A stretch of DNA of 64,000 bases. Source: Microbulbifer thermotolerans. GTDB lineage: Bacteria > Pseudomonadota > Gammaproteobacteria > Pseudomonadales > Cellvibrionaceae. The stretch covers positions 248,001 to 312,000 of the forward strand of contig NZ_FOKT01000006.1 in NCBI RefSeq assembly GCF_900112305.1, in the 5' to 3' direction. The position numbers were made by a program, and so were the translations under genes. Shown here in pieces: positions 32,692 to 42,993 of the stretch; positions within the stretch are counted from its first letter, which is position 1; the number at the start of each line of letters is the position of its first letter. The notes beneath the pieces were generated by a model. It saw nothing but the letters and a program-made list of their open reading frames with translations. It did not search any database and was not told where the DNA came from.

Positions 32692-35478
32692 ATGCCTATC
32701 AATAATAAGCGCTTCCACTTGAGCGCCTTGTCCGCTGCTGTAGTTGCCGCCAGTGTCAATCTGCAAGCGCAAGAGACTTCTAACTATGGTGACGCGGCTC
32801 TGGAAGAGATTACCGTAACCGGTATCCGCCAGTCCTTGACCAATGCCATGGATATTAAGAGAGACTCTTCCGGTGTTGTGGAGGCAATTTCCGCCGAGGA
32901 CATCGGCAAATTCCCGGATACCAATTTGGCTGAGTCCCTGCAGCGTATGACGGGCGTATCCATCGACCGCAGCAATAACGAGGGTAACAAGGTTACCGTG
33001 CGCGGCTTTGGGCCCAACTTTAACTTGGTGACTTTGAATGGTCGCCAAATGCCAAACTCTTCCGCGTTGCAGTCCGAGGGTATCACACGTAGCTTCCGTT
33101 TCGCGGAGATCTCTGCTGAGAGCGTATCTGGTGTGGAGGTCTACAAAACCGGTAAGGCGGATGTGTACTCCGGCGGTATCGGTTCCACCATCAATATTAA
33201 GACAGCGCGCCCATTCGATTACGATGGCCTTGTGGCCAGCGCGAGTGTAAAAGGCGTGATGGATACCAGTGTCGAAAATGGCGATTCCGTCACACCGGAA
33301 ATTGCCAGCATGGTGAGTAGTAAGTTCTTTGACGATAAGTTTGGTGTGCTGTTGGCCTTTTCCCACGCTGAGCGCGACAGCCGTAGTGAGGCAGTCAAAA
33401 CTCAGGGATGGGTGCCGAACTACGGTACAGCGGATACCTCTGCGATTGATCGCACCAAAAACCCGGAAGGCACCTACTGGGCGCCCTGGACCTTCGACGT
33501 AGATGTGGCGGATCACCAGCGCGAGCGCCAAAACGGTCAGCTGGTATTACAATTTGCGCCTATTGACAGTGTAACAGCGACTCTGGACTACACCGCATCC
33601 CGTTACGACGAAGAAATTTCCATGAACCGCACCAGCGTGTGGTTTGATTCTTCCGATGGTGTGACTGATGCAAACGGTACGGTAATTAACCCGAGTGTTC
33701 AGAACGATGAACTGAACTTCTGGGCCTGGGATTATCATTTCGTAACCGAGAATGACTCCATCGGTTTCAATGTGGAGTGGGAGGCGACGGATTCTCTGCG
33801 CTTCGCTCTGGACGTACACGATTCTACATCCCAGTCTCAGCCGAATGGTGAACCGGCGGAAACCATTGCCAATACCAAGAACCCCGGAAAGCTGGTAGAT
33901 GCAGTGGCAGACTTCTCCAGCGGCAGCGGCCTGCCGGGAATCAGCTTTGATGATTCCGCGCTCGATGGCGGCGCCTATGACCCGGATAACATCGTTTCCG
34001 ATCTCTTCCAGGAGCGGGGTTATCAGATTGAAAACAATATTCAGCAAGTTCAGCTGACTGGCACCTGGGACAACTTGGATGATGGTGCTCTTAGAACAAT
34101 CAAGTTCGGTATTGCCAACACCGATTACCAGATAGATGTATACGAAAGCCAATCTTTCGCTTTTGTCGATCTAGGTGATCTGTCGGAAATGGGCATCGAT
34201 TTTGAGTCGTTGGGCGATTTTGGCAGTGAAATCGGTAACAACAGTGGGCTTTTCCCGCTTCTGGCGGACTATGAAGCTTCCGATTTTATCGACGCGGTAA
34301 AGGCTTCTGGGCAATACTATGAGGCTACGCCTACTTTTGACAAAGTGAGCGAAGAAACATTTGCGGCCTTTGTCTCCATGGATTTTGAAACCGAATTTAA
34401 CGGCTATCCCATTCGTGTAAATGCCGGTCTTAGGTTTGAAGATACTGAGGTTACGGGCACATCCATTCAGAACGGTTTCCTCGGCCTGAGCTATTGGCAC
34501 TCCGAGGAATTGCGTGAAGTAACTGATGATACGCCCAGTGCAGATACCCTCGAGGGTGAGTACACCCGCTTCCTGCCGAACCTGGATGCCAGTATTGAGC
34601 TGACCGACGAACTGGTTGCGCGCGCTTCCTACAGCCGCACTCTGAGCCGCGCGGATATTTCTGCGATGTTCCCGTCCACTTCGCTCAATGTTTCCCGCCC
34701 AGGAGGCCCTTTCAATGCGTCTCAGGGTAACCCGGGTCTGTTGCCTATTACCTCGGACAACTTCGATCTGTCCGTAGAGTACTACTACGATGAAGGCAGT
34801 TATGTGTCTCTGGGCTACTTTAAGAAGTACGTGGAGAACTTTATCGGCTCAACTACGGAAGAACGCGTAATTTACGATGTTAACGGCAACCCGCTGACTG
34901 ACCCCAGTGTCAACCCTCGCTCTGGCTGTCCTGACTCTAGTGGTACTAACCCGGCCTGTATGGGCACTGCCGATGATCCGGTCATTACCTGGAACGTGAC
35001 TACTTCCGACAACTTGGAAGATGCAGAGGTTTACGGCTGGGAATTCGCCGTTCAGCATATGTTCGGAGATAGCGGCTTCGGAACTATCTTCAACGCCACA
35101 CTGGTGGATGGCGATGTGGACTACGATGTTTACAGCACTGACAATGTCTTTGCCCTGACGGGCCTTTCCGACTCTGCTAACCTGATTGGGTTCTACGAGC
35201 AGGGGCCTCTCCAGGTACGTTTGGCCTATAACTGGCGCGACGACTTTCTGCTGGATACCCGTCAATCGCAAATTGGCGGGGAGCCGGTATTCACCGAGGC
35301 CTACGGACAGTGGGACCTGAATGCCAGCTATGACGTGACTGAGAATGTCTCTGTTTTCTTCGAAGGTTTGAATATCACCGAAGAAACTATCCGTCGTCAC
35401 GGTCGCTTCGCCAACCAGCTGGTTAGTGCAGAGCAGTATGGTGCGCGTTACAACTTTGGTGTTCGCGCCAAGTTCTAA
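32692..35478 (+). CDS. TonB-dependent outer-membrane receptor
   Basis: About 928 residues from the ATG at 32692 (GAGAGAAGC upstream); an ATG at 32674 would add six. Signal peptide ending NLQAQ, TonB-box-like EEITVTGIRQSL, plug domain (VVEAISAEDIGKFPDTNLAESLQRMTGVSI...VRGFGPNFNLVTLNGRQMP) and a 22-strand-type barrel ending in the aromatic residue of NFGVRAKF. Of the 'TonB-dependent receptor, Caulobacter/oligosaccharide' type seen in marine glycan loci. Probably imports agar oligosaccharides through the outer membrane. Heads a unit with the halogenase-like and SapC-like genes, though a terminator follows. Confidence 0.93.
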   Translation: MPINNKRFHLSALSAAVVAASVNLQAQETSNYGDAALEEITVTGIRQSLTNAMDIKRDSSGVVEAISAEDIGKFPDTNLAESLQRMTGVSIDRSNNEGNKVTVRGFGPNFNLVTLNGRQMPNSSALQSEGITRSFRFAEISAESVSGVEVYKTGKADVYSGGIGSTINIKTARPFDYDGLVASASVKGVMDTSVENGDSVTPEIASMVSSKFFDDKFGVLLAFSHAERDSRSEAVKTQGWVPNYGTADTSAIDRTKNPEGTYWAPWTFDVDVADHQRERQNGQLVLQFAPIDSVTATLDYTASRYDEEISMNRTSVWFDSSDGVTDANGTVINPSVQNDELNFWAWDYHFVTENDSIGFNVEWEATDSLRFALDVHDSTSQSQPNGEPAETIANTKNPGKLVDAVADFSSGSGLPGISFDDSALDGGAYDPDNIVSDLFQERGYQIENNIQQVQLTGTWDNLDDGALRTIKFGIANTDYQIDVYESQSFAFVDLGDLSEMGIDFESLGDFGSEIGNNSGLFPLLADYEASDFIDAVKASGQYYEATPTFDKVSEETFAAFVSMDFETEFNGYPIRVNAGLRFEDTEVTGTSIQNGFLGLSYWHSEELREVTDDTPSADTLEGEYTRFLPNLDASIELTDELVARASYSRTLSRADISAMFPSTSLNVSRPGGPFNASQGNPGLLPITSDNFDLSVEYYYDEGSYVSLGYFKKYVENFIGSTTEERVIYDVNGNPLTDPSVNPRSGCPDSSGTNPACMGTADDPVITWNVTTSDNLEDAEVYGWEFAVQHMFGDSGFGTIFNATLVDGDVDYDVYSTDNVFALTGLSDSANLIGFYEQGPLQVRLAYNWRDDFLLDTRQSQIGGEPVFTEAYGQWDLNASYDVTENVSVFFEGLNITEETIRRHGRFANQLVSAEQYGARYNFGVRAKF

Positions 35479-35509
35479 CCGATTTAGAGATTGTTTTTGT
35501 AGTATGGAG

Positions 35510-35546
35510 GAGGGCTGCCAGGGATGTGGTGGCCCTCTTTTTTTTT
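35510..35546 (+). terminator. Terminator after TonB receptor gene
   Basis: GAGGGC...GCCCTC stem followed by nine T residues, 32 bp after the receptor stop. It probably reduces rather than abolishes expression of the following two genes. Confidence 0.75.
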
Positions 35547-35567
35547 AGCGAATAAAGTGAGATCACT

Positions 35568-37121
35568 ATGTCTCAACCGGTAAAATCTGTGGTGATACTG
35601 GGGGGTGGTACGGCGGGCTGGATCACTGCCGGCACGCTTGCGGCGCGCTTTAAAAGAGACCAGGCGGAGCCAGTCAGTGTTACTTTGATAGAATCCCCAA
35701 ATGTTCCCACGATTGGGGTAGGCGAGGGGACTTGGCCCACTATGCGCAATACCCTGAAGAGAATGGGTGTTCGCGAAACGGACTTTATTCGCGAATGCAA
35801 TGTGGGCTTCAAGCAAGGGGCGAAGTTTGCACGCTGGAGTACAGGAGCCAAAGAGGATTTCTACTACCATCCTTTAGTGTTGCCAGAAGGTTTTAATAGC
35901 CACAACCTGGCTCCCCATTGGTTGGCGGGTGATCGCTCCGTGTCTTTTTCCAATACTGTTTGTCCTCAGGAAGCTCTCTGCCAGCGCAATCTGGCCCCCA
36001 AGACGATTGACACGCCTGAATACGCTGCAATCGCTAATTACGCCTATCACCTGGATGCGGGTAAGTTTTCCAGGTTCCTACAGGAACATTGCACAGAAAA
36101 TCTTGGCGTGCGCCACATTCTGGCTGATGTGAGTGGCGTGCGGGAAAGTGAAACCGGTGATATTGCTGCCCTGCAGACCGATACGGCAGGGGAGGTCTCC
36201 GGCGACCTGTTTATTGACTGCAGTGGCTTCCGCTCGAAGTTGCTGGGTGAACACTTCGGTATACCATTCCATTCCTGCAAAAGTGTGCTGTTTATCGATA
36301 CAGCCCTGGCGGTTCAGGTACCTTACGAACACGAAAATTCTCCTATGGCCACTCATACCATTTCTACGGCCCAAAGTGCCGGTTGGATATGGGATATCGG
36401 CTTGCAGAATCGCCGTGGTGTCGGTCATGTGTATTCCAGTGCGCACTCTGATGAGAGCTCGGCTTACCGCGAGTTGGCGTCTTATCTCAATATGTCCGAA
36501 CCGCAGCTCGATGAGCTGGGTGTGCGTAAAATCCCCATTGTGCCCGGCCACCGGGAAAAGTTCTGGCATCGCAACTGTGTTGCTGTCGGTCTCTCTGCCG
36601 GATTTCTTGAGCCGTTGGAATCTTCCGCTTTGGTATTGGTGGAAATCTCCGCAAACATGATCGCGGAACAGTTTCCTGCAAGCCGGGCCGCAATGGATGT
36701 GGTCGCTCGCCGCTTTAATGAATCCTTTCTTTATCGCTGGGATCGGATCATAGATTTTCTAAAGTTGCACTATGTGCTCACCAAGCGTAAAGATAGCGAA
36801 TTCTGGCTCGATAACTGCGATCCGGTAAGTGTGCCGGACAGTCTGAAAGAACTATTGACCCTCTGGAGGTACCAGCCCCCTTGGCACGACGATTTTGACC
36901 GGGCTGTAGAGGTGTTTCCCGCGGCGAGTTATCAATACGTATTGTACGGTATGGGATATGAAACAAAGCCGCGACCGGGTGGAATTTCTGCACCCAATCT
37001 TGAAATGGCCGCGCAACTGTTTGAGCAGAAAAACCGCGGGCTTGAGAAAATGTTAAGATTGCTTCAGCCCCACCGGGATCTTATTAATAAAATCCGTAAA
37101 TTCGGATTGCAAAAAATATAA
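35568..37121 (+). CDS. Flavin-dependent (tryptophan) halogenase-family protein
   Basis: 517 residues. FAD-binding GGGTAGWITAG at residues 10-20, GVGEGTWPT near 50, the FKxG segment (GFKQGAKFARW) with the catalytic Lys of this family, and LEPLESSALVLVE with the conserved Glu. The WxWxIP motif that defines halogenases is altered to WIWDIG. Such genes are recurrent between TonB receptors and SapC-like genes in glycan loci of marine bacteria, where no halogenated product is known. It may act on an aromatic or a sugar-related substrate; not determinable here. Confidence 0.85.
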   Translation: MSQPVKSVVILGGGTAGWITAGTLAARFKRDQAEPVSVTLIESPNVPTIGVGEGTWPTMRNTLKRMGVRETDFIRECNVGFKQGAKFARWSTGAKEDFYYHPLVLPEGFNSHNLAPHWLAGDRSVSFSNTVCPQEALCQRNLAPKTIDTPEYAAIANYAYHLDAGKFSRFLQEHCTENLGVRHILADVSGVRESETGDIAALQTDTAGEVSGDLFIDCSGFRSKLLGEHFGIPFHSCKSVLFIDTALAVQVPYEHENSPMATHTISTAQSAGWIWDIGLQNRRGVGHVYSSAHSDESSAYRELASYLNMSEPQLDELGVRKIPIVPGHREKFWHRNCVAVGLSAGFLEPLESSALVLVEISANMIAEQFPASRAAMDVVARRFNESFLYRWDRIIDFLKLHYVLTKRKDSEFWLDNCDPVSVPDSLKELLTLWRYQPPWHDDFDRAVEVFPAASYQYVLYGMGYETKPRPGGISAPNLEMAAQLFEQKNRGLEKMLRLLQPHRDLINKIRKFGLQKI

Positions 37122-37138
37122 AAAAACGGGAGAAAGTC

Positions 37139-37858
37139 ATGGCTAAAGCCGTAGCCCTGAATAATGAACGCCACAGAAATCTGCGAGTGATTACTAAGCG
37201 TGGAGCAGAATATGGGGAAAACACTAATTTGGTTCCGGTAATCGCTGATGAGTTGCGTAATCTGGTACTGGAATATCCCGTATGTATTACAAAAAATCCG
37301 AATAATGGGCAGTTTTCCCTGTGCGCTTTGTTGGGATTTGAGCCCGATGAGAACTTGTTTCTCTATGGCGATGAATGGAAAGCTGAGTACCTTCCTTTGC
37401 ATATTCGACGCCAGCCATTCATGGTCGGTCATAAAAAAACGTCGGCGGAGGGAGATACTGAGGCACTGATTATTATTGATACTGATAGTGAACGGGTACA
37501 GGAGAAAGAGGGAGAGCGGTTGTTCAATGATGATGGCAGTAAGTCCAGCTATCTGGAAGAAGTGACAGTTATTCTCTCTCAGCTGATTTCAGGCATGACA
37601 TCTACCAGTGCGTTTCTGAAGTATTTGGCTGAAGAAGATTTGATAGAGCCAGTTCAGTTAAGTGTACGTTTTTCCAATGGTGAGCAGAAGCGTTACGAAG
37701 GTCTATATACAGTTAACGATGAAAAGCTTCAGAAATTGGACGCAGCACGGTTGGTGTCTATGCATCAACGTGGCTATCTACAGGCGGCCTATTGGCTTTC
37801 CGCATCCATGGGACAGGTGCGAAAACTGATTGCGTTAAAGAATGATTTGATTAAATAA
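37139..37858 (+). CDS. SapC-family protein
   Basis: 239 residues, 17 nt after the halogenase-like gene with GGGAGAAAGTC as ribosome binding site. Matches the SapC family by LVPVIADELRNLVLEYPVCITKN, GFEPDENLFLYGDEW and LPLHIRRQPF. The family name comes from a Campylobacter S-layer protein gene cluster, but in marine gammaproteobacteria it constantly accompanies TonB receptors and halogenase-like genes. No signal peptide, so cytoplasmic. Its biochemical role is unknown. Confidence 0.85.
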   Translation: MAKAVALNNERHRNLRVITKRGAEYGENTNLVPVIADELRNLVLEYPVCITKNPNNGQFSLCALLGFEPDENLFLYGDEWKAEYLPLHIRRQPFMVGHKKTSAEGDTEALIIIDTDSERVQEKEGERLFNDDGSKSSYLEEVTVILSQLISGMTSTSAFLKYLAEEDLIEPVQLSVRFSNGEQKRYEGLYTVNDEKLQKLDAARLVSMHQRGYLQAAYWLSASMGQVRKLIALKNDLIK

Positions 37859-37929
37859 TAGCCTGTTTAAAGGCTTACACACGTATATCTAACTAATGCG
37901 TGTTACTACCACAGCTGGTTTCGGTACGC

Positions 37930-37980
37930 TCCGGAACCAGCTACTGCACTTACATGAATTAATCAGAGCTTCTTTAGAGG
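37930..37980. repeat. MITE-like fragment
   Basis: GCTCCGGAACCAGCTAC and GAATTAATCAGAGCTTCTTTA are remnants of the right side of the repeat family. Lies in the short gap between the SapC-like and kinase genes. Confidence 0.5.
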
Positions 37981-37997
37981 CTTGCAGCGGTTTTTTT

Positions 37998-38969
37998 TCA
38001 TTTAGAAATATCTTGGCTTTCGATTAAATTTTTAAAAATGGATTTATCCACCAAAGCGCCCTTGTGCTGAATTACCAAAGCGGAAATTGTGGCAGCCCGG
38101 GCAATGGCTTCTCTTGGTGAGGCTCCCTGACTACGGAAGGCGAGATAGCTTCCATTAAAAGAGTCGCCAGCTGCGGTGGTGTCTACTACCTGTTCAACTG
38201 GTGTAATTGGCTCGAGAAAGGATTCCTCTGGCCCCCGATAGTAAACGCCGTTGGGGCCATCCTTGATTACCAGCTCCTCGATATCAAACTGCTCCAGAAA
38301 CTCGCAGGCACCACAAAAGTCTTGTACTCCGTAAAGCGCTTCCAGGTCTTCTATACCGGGGAGAACCAAGTGGGAGTATTCAAACGCAAGGGCGTATTCT
38401 GTTCGGGTGTCTTTACGTGAGGCCCATAGTTTGGGACGGTAATTGGGATCGAATACGATGCGGGCGCCTGCATCGCGCAATTGCAGTAGTAAATCCCAAA
38501 AGGCTGGCCGCGTATCGGGAGTCAGCACGGCTAACGATATACCACTAAAAAAGAATAGATCTGGGCAAGGTACTAGTTTGCTGGGAAGGAGGCCGCTATC
38601 GCCAGCTAGCAGGGTTGCATCCCTGAGCAAAGACATTATCTCCCTGGCGGCAGAGTTTGAGCGCCAGTAGCTGAAATTGCGTTCTCCGCAGGCGTCGTTG
38701 CTTACTATATACAGACCCAACTGACGGTTGGGGTGTCGAAATACTAAAGAGGTATCGATATCTTCCTCTAGAAGAGCGGCGATCATTTGATCACTGGCAG
38801 AGTCATTCCCAACTGCCGTCAACAACCGCACCCTATCTTCAGCGTCTGCCAGGCGTTTGAAATACACCGCGACACTGTGCACATCTCCGGCGAAAGATTG
38901 CCGGTAAAGCCCGGGCTCAACCTGGCTGAGTTCGAGCATGCTTTCACCAAGGATTACGAGGTCTGTCAT
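37998..38969 (-). CDS. PfkB-family sugar kinase, probably 2-keto-3-deoxygluconate/galactonate kinase
   Basis: 323 residues. Ribokinase-like fold with the N-terminal GESMLELS, central DPNYRPKLW and the C-terminal signature DTTAAGDSFNGSYL with its catalytic Asp and anion hole. These features fit KdgK. In agar catabolism 3,6-anhydro-L-galactose is oxidised and isomerised to a 2-keto-3-deoxy acid that this kinase phosphorylates, which fits its place. It is divergent from the second TonB receptor, and two perfect palindromic operators lie between. Confidence 0.85.
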   Translation of the reverse strand: MTDLVILGESMLELSQVEPGLYRQSFAGDVHSVAVYFKRLADAEDRVRLLTAVGNDSASDQMIAALLEEDIDTSLVFRHPNRQLGLYIVSNDACGERNFSYWRSNSAAREIMSLLRDATLLAGDSGLLPSKLVPCPDLFFFSGISLAVLTPDTRPAFWDLLLQLRDAGARIVFDPNYRPKLWASRKDTRTEYALAFEYSHLVLPGIEDLEALYGVQDFCGACEFLEQFDIEELVIKDGPNGVYYRGPEESFLEPITPVEQVVDTTAAGDSFNGSYLAFRSQGASPREAIARAATISALVIQHKGALVDKSIFKNLIESQDISK

Positions 38970-39101
38970 TTCAGTGTCCTTTAATCTTTATCCTGTTGTG
39001 GATCGCCTTGAAAGTAGTATTGACAGTTAAGTCAATATGCGGCGCATCAGCGCACAGCAGGGTGGATATTCTGCCCTTTGTTTACCTTGCTTTCTATTGT
39101 C

Positions 39102-39115
39102 CATTGTTAACAATG
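39102..39115. promoter_or_regulatory. Putative agar-regulon operator (kinase side)
   Basis: CATTGTTAACAATG, a perfect 14-bp palindrome 132 bp upstream of the kinase start codon. The 437-bp intergenic region also holds a second perfect site; no gene is seen in it. Confidence 0.75.
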
Positions 39116-39235
39116 TTTGTATGGAGCCTTGATTATAAAAAAATATTATAAAAAACAATAACTTAAGCTATTTTTGGTCGATTTTGGCGATCGTTGTTAG
39201 GCGGGCATTTTATCATCGTACGGTCAAAAAATGTA

Positions 39236-39249
39236 TATTGTTAACAATA
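39236..39249. promoter_or_regulatory. Putative agar-regulon operator (TonB receptor side)
   Basis: TATTGTTAACAATA, a perfect 14-bp palindrome 158 bp upstream of the TonB receptor start. Shares the ATTGTTAACAAT core with the site at 39102. Confidence 0.75.
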
Positions 39250-39406
39250 AATAGTTGACTTATGGCGGTGGTGTGGCGGATGATTGCGGGTGCTGGAGAA
39301 GCTCAAAAAAATAAAAACGGGCTTTTTTCGAGTCTAGGGAACCGCAAGCGGTATCGTGAACACCGACTTGATAATAAAAAACACAACCCGATGGAGAGAG
39401 ATACCT

Positions 39407-42400
39407 ATGTCTACGTCTTCTGTACGTAATCACTTCCGTATGTCGGCATTATCTGTTGCAGTGCTTTCAATATGCACTGGACAAGCGTTCGCACAGGATG
39501 ATGAAGTAAAGGACCCCGATGAAAAGAGCGCATATCTTTATCTTGAAGAGATAGAGGTAACTGGTATTCGCGCCAGTATTGAAAAGTCTATTGATGACAA
39601 GCGATATGGTAACAACATCAAAGACACTATCAATGCCGAGGACATAGGGAAAACCACGGACCAGAATATTGCTGAAGCCCTCTCCCGTGTGACAGGTGTT
39701 TCTATGCAAACGGACGACGGGGAAGGTACCACTATTACTGTGCGCGGAGCAAATGCGCAGCAGAACAATATCAGTTTAAATGGTGTACAGCTTGGTTCTA
39801 CCGGATTTAGCCAGGCAGTGGATCTCTCCGCATACTCGGCGGATATCCTTTCCAAGATTGAAGTTGTTAAGACGCCAAGTGCAGACCACGACGAGGGGTC
39901 CCTCGGAGCAAATATTAATCTGATCACTGCAAAGCCATTGGAGATCAATGAAGGCTTTAATATTAGCGGTCAGGGCCGCTATAACGACCTTGCCGAAGGG
40001 GAGGATTACAAGATATCCGGTACTTACACCGGAAAATTTTTTGATGACACACTGGGTATCATTGTTACCGCTTTTGATGAGACAAACTCGGTTCGAAAAG
40101 ATCAGTATGAAGCGGAGGACTTTGTCGCAAAAACATCCAGAATTGCTCGCGATGAGAATGGCGAAGTTGTTGAAAATGTAACGGGTATTGCTATTCCATT
40201 CTCACATATGAAGCTATTCCAGAACGAACGTGATCGTCAGGGTGTCAATCTGGGATTGCAGTGGGACGCAACGGAAAATACTGAAGTAAACGCCAATATC
40301 AGCTGGAATAAGCAGGACATAGTGTCCGAGATGCACGATGTGAGAGTGCGAATTGGCGAATACGGAAACATGTTTGAAGGTGAATACGTCGATGGGGTTA
40401 TTATGGAAGGCCCTTCCGAGTGGACTGACCCTCAGGAAGACTGGCATACCTATGACACCGAAACACGCACTTTCACAAAGATGCTGAACCGGACTGCATT
40501 GGGTGATATATCCCAGGGGACCAATGAGTTTTCTAATGAAAACAGTATTGTATCTTTGGATATCACTCACCAGCTAGGAAATTCGTTTATCGTAAGTGGT
40601 GGCGTAAACTATTCCAAGGCTGAGCAGATTCCCGGAAAATCTCTGTATGTAAATATGCAGAATTATGACCGAATCAATGCTCGTCAATTGATGTATACCA
40701 ATCCGGAAGATCTTGAGCCGGTTGGCTACGACTGTACCTCAGGCCGTTGTGTCCTTGTCGCAGGTACAGGTTATGTTGATCATGGAGAGGTTCTTCCTCC
40801 AGATGAACTGCATACCCGCGATAACTTTTCAACGACAGGCTTTAACCCTGATGACTTGGCTGCACAGCATCTAAGCTATCTGACAAAAACAGAGCGTGCG
40901 GTAGAGGATACTCAGAGTTCTGCATTTTTTGACGTGGATTGGGATGTGAACTTTGCCGGTATTAATAAGGTGGAGTTCGGTGCCAAGTTTTCAAATCGTG
41001 AAAAATTTGTTGATAATCAAACAGGCATATTCACTAACGTAACTGAAGGCATTACGACAGTAGACCCGGTTACCGGAGAGATATTTACCACTATCAGAGG
41101 TATGACGGATATCAGTGGAACCAATATCGTCGGCGGAGATTTCCCGGTTGATGACTTTATGGAATCTCTGGGGTACTCGGCAAATAATATTACTGATGGC
41201 TGGACTGTTGTTTCCGCGGAAAAGGCATTCGAGGCTGCGCTCGGAAATTCCGATGTAGCTATAGTTCCTGATAATACGGAAACCAGGAGCGCAGAACTCG
41301 ATACCCAGGCGTTCTACCTAAAGGGAAACTTTGCATTTCTGGATGACAGGCTTACTGGTGACGTAGGCGTACGTTACGTAAATACTACGGTGGAAACCGA
41401 AGGCTACTCCGGTGTTGTGTTTCACTCTGATCCAACCAATAACGGACGTGTGTTTGACCCATTTGTCCTGGAGCAATACCGTGATCCTTCGCTGCCAGCT
41501 TGTCCAGGAATTCTCTTCTATGGCGGTGATAACTATACAGAAGAAGCCCGTTGGTCTCGTGTAGATGGCCAAGGTTACGATACTATGGGAACAGAAACTC
41601 GTGTAGACGATGTGCCCTTGCCGGATGTTGGCCTATGCTATGACCCCTTGTTAACAACAGGAGCCGACAATTGGGTCGGTACCATTCACGAATGGTGGGT
41701 ATGGAGGCATTCCGACCTGTCTACTGAAAATTTCAACATTTACGGTGAACGTCAGTTTGACGAGGACGGCAACATTATTCCTGGCGAAGATTTGAGCCGC
41801 CGATCTTTCGCGGTAACTGATGAACATGACTACGATGTTGTATTGCCAAGTCTCAATATCAATTATCTGATTTCTGAGGAACTGATTGGTCGTTTTGCGA
41901 TCTCTAAAACAATGTCCCGTCCTCAGATAGACTCACTTCGGCCAGGCTTCCGGGTGGTTGAAACCGTTTGGGGCGATCGGACTGCAAACGCGATTACTTT
42001 GTATAACACCAAGCTAGACCCGCTGGAATCCAATAACCTCGACCTCTCATTGGAATGGTACTTCGCGGATAATGGATTGTTAGCTGCAGGTCTTTTCTAT
42101 AAGGACATGACCAATTTCGAGGAGTCCCAGACCATTGTTACTTATATGGACGACTTGAGGGATCTGGGGCTTGATGAAAATGAGGAGCCGTACGATCCCG
42201 CTAACCTCATCAAGACTGCTGATGATCTGGAAGGTTGCATGCCCAAACGCATACAGGGCAATGAGCAGTTGAACTCTGACTGGGCGCTGTCCGGCGATCC
42301 CGAGCAAATGTGTGCACAATTCCGCACGACTCAGATCAAAAATGGTAAGGGTGCGGAAATCAAAGGGATAGAACTTCAGTATACGCAAACCTACGATATG

Positions 42401-42916
42401 CTGCCGGGGATCTTCTCCGGGCTGGGAACTATGTTCAACTACACCTACCAAGATAGTGCCTATGACCAGGAGGTTTCATCTCTGGACCCGAGTCTGGTTC
42501 TTCCGGAATTGCCGGTGGCTTATACTCCAGAGCATAGCTATAACGCGACAGTTTTCTGGGAAAAGGATGGTCACCAGATCCGACTTGCGTACCAGGGAAC
42601 ATCTGATCAACTGGCTCAGCGTAGCTGGAACAACGGCGTTTTGTGGCAAGAGGGCCGCCGTACCCTAGATCTGTCTGCCACTTATGCGCTTACTGATAAT
42701 ATTTCATTGTCCTTCCAGGCCACGAACCTGACCGACGAAGGTGTGCGGACTTATTTCACCAGTCGCTTTATGGATCTGGGCGATGTAGATGCAGACGGAA
42801 ACCCGGTTCTGTACGACGAAGGTAGCCCCCTGGATGGCGATGCGACCAAATCCCGCACGGTTGTTGATTATCGCACAGGGCGCAGTTACCGCTTCGGTAT
42901 CCAGGCGCGCTTTTAA
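39407..42916 (+). CDS. TonB-dependent outer-membrane receptor, large
   Basis: 1169 residues from the ATG at 39407, which has GGAGAGAG upstream. Signal peptide ending GQAFAQ, TonB-box-like LEEIEVTGIRASI, plug (INAEDIGKTTDQNIAEALSRVTGV...VRGANAQQNNISLNGVQL) and a very long barrel ending RFGIQARF. Longer than the receptor at 32692 because of extended loops, a feature of receptors for larger oligosaccharides. Probably the main importer for agar or related galactan oligomers. Followed by a strong terminator. Confidence 0.93.
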   Translation: MSTSSVRNHFRMSALSVAVLSICTGQAFAQDDEVKDPDEKSAYLYLEEIEVTGIRASIEKSIDDKRYGNNIKDTINAEDIGKTTDQNIAEALSRVTGVSMQTDDGEGTTITVRGANAQQNNISLNGVQLGSTGFSQAVDLSAYSADILSKIEVVKTPSADHDEGSLGANINLITAKPLEINEGFNISGQGRYNDLAEGEDYKISGTYTGKFFDDTLGIIVTAFDETNSVRKDQYEAEDFVAKTSRIARDENGEVVENVTGIAIPFSHMKLFQNERDRQGVNLGLQWDATENTEVNANISWNKQDIVSEMHDVRVRIGEYGNMFEGEYVDGVIMEGPSEWTDPQEDWHTYDTETRTFTKMLNRTALGDISQGTNEFSNENSIVSLDITHQLGNSFIVSGGVNYSKAEQIPGKSLYVNMQNYDRINARQLMYTNPEDLEPVGYDCTSGRCVLVAGTGYVDHGEVLPPDELHTRDNFSTTGFNPDDLAAQHLSYLTKTERAVEDTQSSAFFDVDWDVNFAGINKVEFGAKFSNREKFVDNQTGIFTNVTEGITTVDPVTGEIFTTIRGMTDISGTNIVGGDFPVDDFMESLGYSANNITDGWTVVSAEKAFEAALGNSDVAIVPDNTETRSAELDTQAFYLKGNFAFLDDRLTGDVGVRYVNTTVETEGYSGVVFHSDPTNNGRVFDPFVLEQYRDPSLPACPGILFYGGDNYTEEARWSRVDGQGYDTMGTETRVDDVPLPDVGLCYDPLLTTGADNWVGTIHEWWVWRHSDLSTENFNIYGERQFDEDGNIIPGEDLSRRSFAVTDEHDYDVVLPSLNINYLISEELIGRFAISKTMSRPQIDSLRPGFRVVETVWGDRTANAITLYNTKLDPLESNNLDLSLEWYFADNGLLAAGLFYKDMTNFEESQTIVTYMDDLRDLGLDENEEPYDPANLIKTADDLEGCMPKRIQGNEQLNSDWALSGDPEQMCAQFRTTQIKNGKGAEIKGIELQYTQTYDMLPGIFSGLGTMFNYTYQDSAYDQEVSSLDPSLVLPELPVAYTPEHSYNATVFWEKDGHQIRLAYQGTSDQLAQRSWNNGVLWQEGRRTLDLSATYALTDNISLSFQATNLTDEGVRTYFTSRFMDLGDVDADGNPVLYDEGSPLDGDATKSRTVVDYRTGRSYRFGIQARF

Positions 42917-42946
42917 GTCCTCTCAGATACGTTAGTGATCTGATTT

Positions 42947-42976
42947 GCCGCACTTCGGATGAAGTGCGGCTTTTTT
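42947..42976. terminator. Rho-independent terminator
   Basis: GCCGCACTTC, GGAT loop, GAAGTGCGGC and TTTTTT: a perfect 10-bp stem. Ends the TonB receptor unit and lies just before the convergent beta-helix gene. Confidence 0.9.
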
Positions 42977-42993
42977 ATGAGTTTTGCTGTTTA

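Noticed and set aside
32605-33531. 308-residue open frame antisense to the TonB receptor
   Set aside because: Shadow of the receptor's plug region; no recognisable domain and no ribosome binding site.
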